This document shows, piece by piece, positions 6,707 through 11,541 of a stretch of 11,541 nt of DNA. The first letter of the stretch is position 1. Each line of letters begins with the position of its first letter. The stretch lies in NCBI GenBank assembly GCA_937901485.1, contig CALGTT010000206.1:1-11541 (forward strand). Direction: 5' to 3'. The translations under genes were made by a program, and so were the position numbers. The notes beneath the pieces were generated by a model. The model saw nothing but the letters and a program-made list of their open reading frames with translations, had not been told where the DNA came from and searched no databases. Source of the stretch: an uncultured Ruminococcus sp. (GTDB taxonomy: Bacteria; Bacillota; Clostridia; Oscillospirales; Ruminococcaceae).

Positions 6707-7873
6707 CTGGTGCAGTTCACGAATGAACTTTTCAATACGGGAAACGGCTTCCATCAGGTGTTTGAGCGAGTACGCATAGGATACGCGCACAAAGCCCTCG
6801 CCGCTGTCACCGAACGCATTGCCCGGTACAACTGCCACCTTTTCCGCTTCCAGCAGACGTTCGCAGAACTCCTCGCTCGAAAGTCCCGTACTCTTGATGC
6901 AGGGGAACACATAGAATGCGCCCTCCGGCTCAAAGCAGGTCAGTCCGATACGGTTGAATGCCTCCACCAGATAGCGGCGGCGGACATTGTATTCCTTGAC
7001 CATGTGCTGTACTTCCCCGTCACAGTTTTCCAGTGCCTCGATCGCCGCATACTGGCTGACGGTCGGGGAGCTCATGATGGCATACTGGTGGATCTTCACA
7101 AGCTGGGAGATCACAGGCTCCGGTGCACAGAGATAGCCGAGTCTCCAGCCGGTCATGGCAAATGCCTTGGAAAAGCCATTGACGAGCAGGGTGCGCTCAC
7201 GCATTCCCTCCAGCTCCGCAATGGAGCAGTGCTTGCCGCCGTAGGTCAGCTCGGAATAGATCTCGTCGGACAGCACCATGATGTCCGTGCCGCGCAGTAC
7301 CTCTGCGATCGCTTCGAGATCCTCGCGCGTCATAATGCCGCCCGTGGGATTGTTCGGGTAGGGCAGGATGAGGAGCTTGGTTTTGTCGGTGATCTTCTCA
7401 CGCAGCTCCTGCGCGGTGAGCTTGAATTTATTCTCTTCCTTCGTGGGGATCGCAACGGGCACGCCGCAGGTCAGCTCCACGATGGGTGCATAGCAGACGA
7501 AGCTCGGCTCTACAATGAGGACTTCATCGCCGGGATTGATCACGCCGCGGATCGCCATGTCAATGGCTTCCGAGCCGCCGACCGTCACGATGATCTCGTG
7601 CTCGCCGTCATAATCAAGATTATTCTTACGCTTCAGATAGCCGGAAATGGACTTACGCAGCTCCATCAGACCGGAGTTTGCCGTATAGACGATGCGCTTG
7701 CGCTCCAGCACATTGATGGCGGTCTTGCGGATGCTCCACGGTGTCTGGAAATCCGGCTCGCCAACGCCGAGGCTGATGACATCATCCATCTGTGCGGCAA
7801 GGTCAAAGAATTTCCGGATGCCGGAGGGCTTCATATTCGTCACACGTTCGGACAAGATGTTCTGATAATTCAT
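6704..7873 (-). CDS. Pyridoxal-phosphate class I aminotransferase, AlaT/PatA-like
   Basis: This is a cytoplasmic PLP enzyme that moves an amino group between an amino acid and a 2-oxoacid. The 389-residue product is normal for fold-type I, subgroup I-gamma. Landmarks are PSGIRKFFDLAAQ (16-28), ISLGVGEPDF (33-42), VTVGGSEAID (96-105), PYPNNPTGG (171-179, N175), LSDEIYSEL (201-209, D203 and Y206), NGFSKAFAMTGWRLGY (232-247, Schiff-base lysine K236) and FVRVSYA (361-367, R363 for the substrate carboxylate). The gene follows an Lrp/AsnC gene with a one-base stop-start overlap (TGATG), the arrangement of alaR-alaT in B. subtilis. Alanine or aspartate aminotransferase activity is therefore a fair guess. 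Histidinol-phosphate aminotransferase is less likely despite the nearby phosphatase. The start is uncertain: the ATG at 7873 fits homologues, while an upstream TTG at 7882 has better spacing (six bases) to AAAGGGG. Confidence 0.93.
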   Translation of the reverse strand: MNYQNILSERVTNMKPSGIRKFFDLAAQMDDVISLGVGEPDFQTPWSIRKTAINVLERKRIVYTANSGLMELRKSISGYLKRKNNLDYDGEHEIIVTVGGSEAIDMAIRGVINPGDEVLIVEPSFVCYAPIVELTCGVPVAIPTKEENKFKLTAQELREKITDKTKLLILPYPNNPTGGIMTREDLEAIAEVLRGTDIMVLSDEIYSELTYGGKHCSIAELEGMRERTLLVNGFSKAFAMTGWRLGYLCAPEPVISQLVKIHQYAIMSSPTVSQYAAIEALENCDGEVQHMVKEYNVRRRYLVEAFNRIGLTCFEPEGAFYVFPCIKSTGLSSEEFCERLLEAEKVAVVPGNAFGDSGEGFVRVSYAYSLKHLMEAVSRIEKFIRELHQ

Positions 7874-8355
7874 CACGGACAAATCAAGCCCCTTTCGTCC
7901 TGTTCTTCTTCGGCAATAAAGATGCCCTTTTCCTTGTAACGCTTAAGCACAAAGGAGGTGGCGGTAGAAACCACGCCCTCAAGTGCGGAAAGTCTCTGGG
8001 AAACAAAGAGTGCCACTTCCTTGAGTGTGCTGCCCTTGACACAGATAGACAGGTCATAGGAACCGGACATCAAGGAAACGCTCTCGACTTCATCATACAT
8101 CATAATGGTTCTTGCGATCTCATCAAAGCCACAGTCACGCTTGGGAGTCACGCGCAGCTCGATGATGGCTTCCACCTCATTGCTCTTGGCAAGCTCGTCA
8201 TCAATGATCGCGCTGTAGCCGCGGATGATGCCCTTAACCTCTAAGAGGTGGATCTCCGCTGCGACCTCCTCCTCGGTACTGCCGAGCATGTCGGCAAGCT
8301 GGGCGTTGGTCAGTCTTGCGTTCTGCCGGAGCAGATCCAGTAATTCGTTTGTCAT
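7873..8355 (-). CDS. Lrp/AsnC family transcriptional regulator
   Basis: This is a feast/famine regulator that binds DNA as an oligomer and senses amino acids. The 160-residue protein has an N-terminal winged helix-turn-helix (about 2-50: LLDLLRQNARLTNAQLADML, then VAAEIHLLEVKGIIRGYSA) and a C-terminal RAM ligand-binding domain (about 62-140: VEAIIELRVTP, VESVSLMSGSYDL, LEGVVSTATSFVLKRYK). The SGSYDL turn (residues 97-102) is where family members contact the effector. The end (142-160) is acidic. The second ATG at 8353-8355 is chosen because AGGAGG lies eight bases before it but only two before the ATG at 8359-8361. It sits 19 bases after the phosphatase gene and overlaps the aminotransferase by one base. 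It probably controls its own operon in response to an amino acid, as AlaR does. The target and ligand are inferred. Confidence 0.92.
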   Translation of the reverse strand: MTNELLDLLRQNARLTNAQLADMLGSTEEEVAAEIHLLEVKGIIRGYSAIIDDELAKSNEVEAIIELRVTPKRDCGFDEIARTIMMYDEVESVSLMSGSYDLSICVKGSTLKEVALFVSQRLSALEGVVSTATSFVLKRYKEKGIFIAEEEQDERGLICP

Positions 8356-8363
8356 ATGCATTA

Positions 8364-8369
8364 CCTCCT
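8364..8369 (-). promoter_or_regulatory. Ribosome binding site that decides the Lrp-family start
   Basis: A perfect AGGAGG on the minus strand, eight bases before the ATG at 8353-8355 and two before the ATG at 8359-8361. It favours the downstream start. It lies between the phosphatase stop (8375-8377) and the regulator. Confidence 0.7.
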
Positions 8370-8374
8370 GAATA

Positions 8375-9214
8375 TCAGAGTTCTATGGAATGCGGCTCAT
8401 GCCGCAGGAAATAGTAAGCCTTCTCAAAGCCGCAGGCTTTCGCAAGGGCTGCGCCCTCTGCAATGCCGCCGCCGACATCCTCCGGACTGTGCGCATCCGA
8501 GCCAAGCGTCAGGATGCTGCCGCCCAGATCACGGTACAGCTCCAGATAATCCCGATCGGGAAAGGGCTTGCCGTACTTCTGGCGGAAACCGGAGGTGTTG
8601 ATCTCAATTCCCCTGCCGTTGCGGATGACTGCCTTCAGGCATTCCGCCGCCCTGTCACGCCATTTTGCCGGATCGACCGTAATTCCGGCATCCGCAAGGT
8701 AGCGCATGGGATAGGTCAGATGTCCGAGGACATCGAATTTTCCCCACCGGCAGATCTTCAGAAGCTCCGCAAAATAGGCATCGAGCAGTGCGTCCACATC
8801 CTCCTGTGCATAGTCGAGGAAGTAGAAATCCAGCTTGTCGGGCAGCTCATGCAGGGATGCGATCACGAAATCCAGCCGCTTGTCCTGCAAAAGGCTCTCG
8901 GCAAGTGCGAAATCCGCGTTCGGTTCGCCCATCTCAATGCCGCTGATGATCTGCATCTCACCGCGGTACAGCTCCTTTGCCATCTGGTTCTGCTGCATGG
9001 ACTGCTCATAGCGTGCAGCGTAATCGAAGAAATCCTCCTCGTTCCTTGCCTTCACCGCATAGAAGCCCTGCGGATAAAAGCGGCACAGCTCGATATGGTC
9101 GGTCAGCGCATACGCGCGGATGCCAAGCTCCTGCGCACGGGCAAGCATGAGTGCCGCCGGTGCGTCGCTGTCGGGTGAACAGTATGTATGTGTATGGCAA
9201 TCCATCGGGAGCAT
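8375..9214 (-). CDS. PHP-domain phosphatase, histidinol-phosphatase (HisJ/HisK) family
   Basis: This is a cytoplasmic metal-dependent phosphoesterase. In this family the usual reaction is histidinol phosphate to histidinol, the penultimate stage of histidine synthesis in Gram-positive bacteria. The 279-residue length is typical. PHP metal ligands are visible in order: HTH (H7, H9), TDH (D39, H40), GIEMG (E94), SLHEL (H122), GHLTYP (H165) and SDAH (D240, H242). The four characteristic motifs are complete and the enzyme should be active. AGGAGG lies seven bases before the ATG at 9212-9214. It is the first gene after the promoter at 9250-9278 and precedes the Lrp-family regulator by 19 bases. 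No other histidine gene is visible, so the true substrate could be another phosphate ester. Confidence 0.92.
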   Translation of the reverse strand: MLPMDCHTHTYCSPDSDAPAALMLARAQELGIRAYALTDHIELCRFYPQGFYAVKARNEEDFFDYAARYEQSMQQNQMAKELYRGEMQIISGIEMGEPNADFALAESLLQDKRLDFVIASLHELPDKLDFYFLDYAQEDVDALLDAYFAELLKICRWGKFDVLGHLTYPMRYLADAGITVDPAKWRDRAAECLKAVIRNGRGIEINTSGFRQKYGKPFPDRDYLELYRDLGGSILTLGSDAHSPEDVGGGIAEGAALAKACGFEKAYYFLRHEPHSIEL

Positions 9215-9249
9215 GTACAGACCTCCTGAAAATTTTTCTGTTTCCTTAT

Positions 9250-9278
9250 ATTATACCATATCTCCGGAAATTTTTCCA
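9250..9278 (-). promoter_or_regulatory. Promoter of the minus-strand operon
   Basis: On the minus strand there is a perfect -10 box TATAAT (9250-9255) with TG one base upstream (extended -10), a 17-base spacer and a -35 box TGGAAA (9273-9278, four of six matches). Transcription should start near 9243, about 29 bases before the phosphatase ATG. An A-run on this strand (9291-9299) lies upstream and could act as an UP element. It is the only clear promoter seen for the seven-gene cluster. Confidence 0.75.
9266..9277. repeat. Small inverted repeat over the operon -35 box, candidate operator
   Basis: GGAAA-TT-TTTCC is a 12-base sequence with five-base arms (9266-9270 and 9273-9277) that overlaps the -35 box and spacer of the operon promoter. 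Lrp/AsnC regulators bind short, degenerate, AT-rich palindromes of this kind, and the second gene of the operon encodes one. AT-rich DNA produces such repeats by chance, so confidence is low. Confidence 0.3.
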
Positions 9279-9303
9279 TAGGATTTTGGATTTTTTTTTG
9301 ATT

Positions 9304-9332
9304 TTCACATCTTTAGGAGATTTGCATAAAAT
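9304..9332 (+). promoter_or_regulatory. Possible promoter of the small membrane protein gene
   Basis: TTCACA (9304-9309, five of six matches), a 17-base spacer and TAAAAT (9327-9332, five of six). Transcription would start near 9339, 30 bases before the ATG at 9369. The region is AT-rich, so a chance match is possible. If real, it would start inside the candidate leader reading frame at 9331 and argue against it. Confidence 0.42.
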
Positions 9333-9369
9333 GTACTATCTCAAATTCATTAAAATTGGAGTGATTTGA
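9331..9369 (+). CDS. Candidate 12-codon leader peptide
   Basis: ATG at 9331 opens a 12-residue frame (MYYLKFIKIGVI) whose stop TGA (9367-9369) overlaps the ATG of the next gene by one base (TGATG). AGGAG at 9315-9319 lies 11 bases upstream, a slightly long spacing. The same TGATG overlap couples the Lrp-family and aminotransferase genes. A transcript starting upstream of about 9300 would be needed and no good promoter for one was found. Speculative. Confidence 0.2.
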   Translation: MYYLKFIKIGVI

Positions 9370-9773
9370 TGGACGCTATGCTATGGATCGCGCTTCTGCT
9401 GCTTGCCGGCATTGGTGGATTTCTGACATTCAGCCTGCTTCTGCCCCGACCGCTGCATCCGATGCGTGAGCTTGTTCCCTTTTCCGTACTGCCCGTGCAC
9501 AATGCCATGCCCTCGACCAAAGCCTATCTGGAGCTTCTCGCCGGACAGATCGCATGGATGGACAGCGCGGTGATGCAGAGCATGGTGCTGGTGTATGCCG
9601 ACGGTGATGCGGAAACCGAACAGCTCTGCCGGGAAATGGCACGGCAGTATGATTTTTTCTCGTGCCTGTCACTGTCGCAGACCTGTGTGCTGCTCCATAC
9701 AAGAATGGAGATTTTGGCGGAGTCTGAAAAAAACAGTGCAGATGGTTGCAATTCCCCCCAAAATGTAGTATAA
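9369..9773 (+). CDS. Small membrane-anchored protein of unknown function
   Basis: I do not recognise a named family. The 134-residue protein has one N-terminal membrane helix (about residues 4-25, LWIALLLLAGIGGFLTFSLLL) with no cleavage site or lipobox. A cytoplasmic or surface domain of about 105 residues follows. The segment SVLPVHN, then LELLAGQIAWMD, VLVYADGDAETEQLCREMA and DFFSCLSL has the strand-helix order of the start of a GT2 glycosyltransferase fold, but it is far too short for a working enzyme. The polar tail (about 116-134) looks disordered. The ATG at 9369 is preceded by GGAG seven bases upstream. The gene is divergent from the phosphatase operon, and its stop codon lies within the -10 box of the recD2 promoter, so it is probably a separate unit from recD2. 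No terminator is visible after it. Confidence 0.75.
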   Translation: MDAMLWIALLLLAGIGGFLTFSLLLPRPLHPMRELVPFSVLPVHNAMPSTKAYLELLAGQIAWMDSAVMQSMVLVYADGDAETEQLCREMARQYDFFSCLSLSQTCVLLHTRMEILAESEKNSADGCNSPQNVV

Positions 9774-9774
9774 T
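9746..9774 (+). promoter_or_regulatory. Promoter of recD2
   Basis: TTGCAA (9746-9751, four of six matches), a 17-base spacer and a perfect TATAAT (9769-9774). The expected transcription start is near 9781, about 30 bases before the recD2 ATG. The TAA of the upstream gene (9771-9773) is part of the -10 box. Confidence 0.72.
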
Positions 9775-9810
9775 GTAAATGTATGTATTTTTGCGCCGGA
9801 GGTGAAGAAA

Positions 9811-11541
9811 ATGGCGGAGGCTCTGCATATTGAGGGAACTGTGGAAAATATCCTGTTCCGTAACGAGGCGAACGGCTATGTCGTGCTCGACCTTGACGCG
9901 GGCGGTGAACCGATCACAGTGGTTGGCGAACTGGGGGATATCGACGAGGGCGAATGCCTGTCGCTCTACGGTGAGTACATCACACATCCGCGCTTCGGGC
10001 CGCAGTTTCAGGCGGAATCCTGTGAACGCAAGCTCCCGAATACCACGGACAGCATCCGCCGCTATCTTTCTTCCGGTGTCATCAAGGGCATCGGCAAGGT
10101 GCTTGCCGGAAAGATCGTGGACACGTTCGGTGCGCGGACGCTGGAGATCATGGAGAACGAGCCGATGCGCCTGATGGAGGTGCGCGGCATGTCGAAAGCC
10201 AAGTGCGAGGAGGTCGCAAATGAGGCGAAACACATCTTTGCACTGCGCGGCGTGATCTCCTATTTTGAGAATTTCGGCATCAAATCGCGCTATGCCATGC
10301 GCGCGTTCCGCGTGTGGGGCGAAAAATGCCGCGATGTGGTCGAGCTGAACCCCTACCTGATGTGCGGCGAGGAGATTGGAATGCAGTTTCAGGCAGTGGA
10401 AAGCTACGCCCACGACCTGCGCATCCCCAAGGACGCAAACTGTCGTATCGGGGCAGGCATGGTCCACATTCTTCGGCACAATGCAGGGGCAGGGCATACC
10501 TGCATTCCGCTTGACCGGCTTGCGCCGAAGGTCTGCGAGTTCCTTGAAGTGAACGAATCCGCGTTCTATGCGGCGTATCAGGAGGAGCTGAAAACAGAAA
10601 CCATTGTGGAATATCACAAGGGCGAACGGGAATTCGTCTATCTGAAAGAATACTACCGCGCGGAGCGTTACATCACCGACCGCATCGGTGTGATGCGCGA
10701 TTTTGGGGGGCGCAATGAGCACGATTACAGTACAATGATCAGCGAGGCAGAGCGCAGCCGCGGCATTGAATATGCCGCTCTCCAGCGCGAGGCGATCCAG
10801 TCGGCACTGTCACGCGGACTGCTCATCCTCACCGGCGGCCCCGGCACGGGCAAAACCACCACGCTCAACGCCATCATCGCACTATATGAAAAACAGGGCT
10901 TTCGGGTGCTCATTGCCGCACCGACAGGACGCGCGGCAAAGCGTATTTCCGACCTGACGGGCTACGATGCCAAGACCATCCACCGCCTGCTGGAGGTGCA
11001 GTTTGATCCTGCGGGCGGTCAGAAATTTGTCCACAACGAGGAAAATCCGCTGGAATGCGATGTACTTGTGGTGGACGAGATGTCAATGGTGGATGTCCTG
11101 CTCTTTTCCAACCTCCTGCGTGCGCTTACGCTCGGCTGCAAGGTCATCCTCGTCGGAGACAGCGACCAGCTCCCCTCCGTGGGTGCGGGCAATCTCCTGC
11201 GCCACCTGATCGACAGCAAATGTATGCCCGTCATTGAGCTGAAGGAGATCTTCCGGCAGGCACAGCAGAGCTGCATCGTCACCAATGCACACAGGATCGT
11301 ACACGGCGAAATGCCCGATCTGACGAAAAAGGACAATGACTTCTTCTTTTTCCACCGACTCGAATTTCCGCAGGTTTCCGAGCTGGTGCTCGACCTTGTC
11401 TGCCGCCGCCTGCCCAACGCCTACCAGTACTCCCCCACCCATGACATTCAGGTCATCTGTCCGTCAAGGCGCGGCACGCTGGGCGTGGTCGAGCTGAACA
11501 AAGCTCTCCAGTCGCGGCTCAATCCCCCGACGGCGGAGAAA
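9811..11541 (+). CDS. recD2: RecD2-type ATP-dependent 5'-3' DNA helicase (runs off right edge)
   Basis: RecD2 is a cytoplasmic SF1B helicase of bacteria that often lack RecBCD; it unwinds DNA 5' to 3' and has roles in repair and replication fork stability. The visible 577 residues are open to the window end; the family is usually about 720-850, so the C-terminal part is missing. In order: an N-terminal OB-like domain (about 1-75), helix-hairpin-helix repeats (about 86-135, SSGVIKGIGKVLAGKI and LMEVRGMSKAKCEEV), a linker region, then the helicase core. The core shows Walker A LTGGPGTGKTTT (340-351, K348), motif Ia IAAPTGRAAKRIS (368-380), motif II VVDEMSMVD (420-428, D422 and E423), motif III LVGDSDQLPSVGAGNLL (447-463) and motif IV EIFRQAQQSCIVTNAH (479-494). 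Motifs V and VI lie outside. GGAGG lies eight bases before the ATG. Confidence 0.97.
   Translation, partial: MAEALHIEGTVENILFRNEANGYVVLDLDAGGEPITVVGELGDIDEGECLSLYGEYITHPRFGPQFQAESCERKLPNTTDSIRRYLSSGVIKGIGKVLAGKIVDTFGARTLEIMENEPMRLMEVRGMSKAKCEEVANEAKHIFALRGVISYFENFGIKSRYAMRAFRVWGEKCRDVVELNPYLMCGEEIGMQFQAVESYAHDLRIPKDANCRIGAGMVHILRHNAGAGHTCIPLDRLAPKVCEFLEVNESAFYAAYQEELKTETIVEYHKGEREFVYLKEYYRAERYITDRIGVMRDFGGRNEHDYSTMISEAERSRGIEYAALQREAIQSALSRGLLILTGGPGTGKTTTLNAIIALYEKQGFRVLIAAPTGRAAKRISDLTGYDAKTIHRLLEVQFDPAGGQKFVHNEENPLECDVLVVDEMSMVDVLLFSNLLRALTLGCKVILVGDSDQLPSVGAGNLLRHLIDSKCMPVIELKEIFRQAQQSCIVTNAHRIVHGEMPDLTKKDNDFFFFHRLEFPQVSELVLDLVCRRLPNAYQYSPTHDIQVICPSRRGTLGVVELNKALQSRLNPPTAEK

Noticed and set aside
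6697..6735. A longer IspE with 13 extra N-terminal residues.
   Set aside because: The extra stretch overlaps the end of the aminotransferase gene and is not family-like. GAGGG is placed for the ATG at 6696.
6695..7939. A 414-codon open frame on the plus strand opposite the aminotransferase.
   Set aside because: Antisense to a well-recognised enzyme, and the product is rich in Asp/His with no recognisable motif. It is a shadow of GC-biased third positions.
8375..9214. A histidine biosynthesis operon formed by the phosphatase and the aminotransferase.
   Set aside because: The aminotransferase pattern fits AlaT/PatA better than HisC, the pair is separated by an Lrp-family gene, and no other his gene is visible.
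9151..9330. A 72-codon plus-strand frame running from inside the phosphatase gene through the divergent promoter region.
   Set aside because: It starts antisense to the phosphatase and crosses both promoters. Only its last 12 codons, from 9331, have a ribosome binding site, and those are listed separately.
9430..10722. A 430-codon minus-strand frame opposite the membrane orphan and recD2.
   Set aside because: It crosses two plus-strand genes and the recD2 promoter, and lacks both domain motifs and a ribosome binding site.

Overview
The window looks like chromosomal DNA from a Gram-positive anaerobe of the class Clostridia, most likely Ruminococcus or a close relative in the Oscillospiraceae. 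Reasons seen in the sequence: strong AGGAGG-type ribosome binding sites, TTGnnn/TATAAT promoters with 17-base spacers, a MEP-pathway gene (ispE), a secreted papain-like protease ending in a dockerin, and RecD2 rather than a RecBCD-type helicase. The genus is an inference. No tRNA, rRNA, CRISPR array, insertion sequence, phage gene or attachment site was recognised.

Layout, left to right. (1) 1-132, minus: the start of dtd (D-aminoacyl-tRNA deacylase), which runs off the left edge. (2) 133-267: back-to-back promoters for dtd and maf. (3) 268-1385, plus: maf (house-cleaning nucleotide pyrophosphatase), then an overlapping, clearly AT-richer gene of unknown function. (4) 1385-1424: a strong bidirectional terminator separating that pair from convergent minus-strand genes. 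(5) 9214 down to 1423, minus: seven tightly packed genes. In transcription order they are a PHP-family histidinol-phosphatase-like gene, an Lrp/AsnC regulator, a class I aminotransferase, ispE, a dockerin-bearing cysteine protease, an MraY-type transferase and, after a hairpin, a lipoprotein resembling the RsiV/PdaC extracellular domain. (6) 9215-9368: an AT-rich divergent promoter region. (7) 9369-9773, plus: a small one-helix membrane protein of unknown function. (8) 9811-11541, plus: recD2, with its own promoter, cut by the right edge.

How the parts may fit together. The regulator and aminotransferase overlap by one base and resemble the alaR-alaT pair of Bacillus subtilis. With the phosphatase they form an amino-acid metabolism block. 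IspE makes isoprenoid precursors that feed undecaprenyl phosphate, the lipid acceptor used by MraY, so these two genes fit a cell-envelope theme. The secreted dockerin protease between them and the surface lipoprotein after them are also extracytoplasmic. Junctions in this cluster are 19 bases or fewer except before the lipoprotein, and at three of them the stop codon lies in or one base from the next ribosome binding site, which argues for one co-translated operon from the promoter at 9250-9278.

Most of the window is ordinary housekeeping DNA, and I found no convincing new defence or mobile system. The items most worth a second look are the dockerin protease embedded between ispE and the MraY gene, the altered His motif of the MraY protein, the low-GC orphan after maf, and the small membrane orphan with a possible 12-codon leader.
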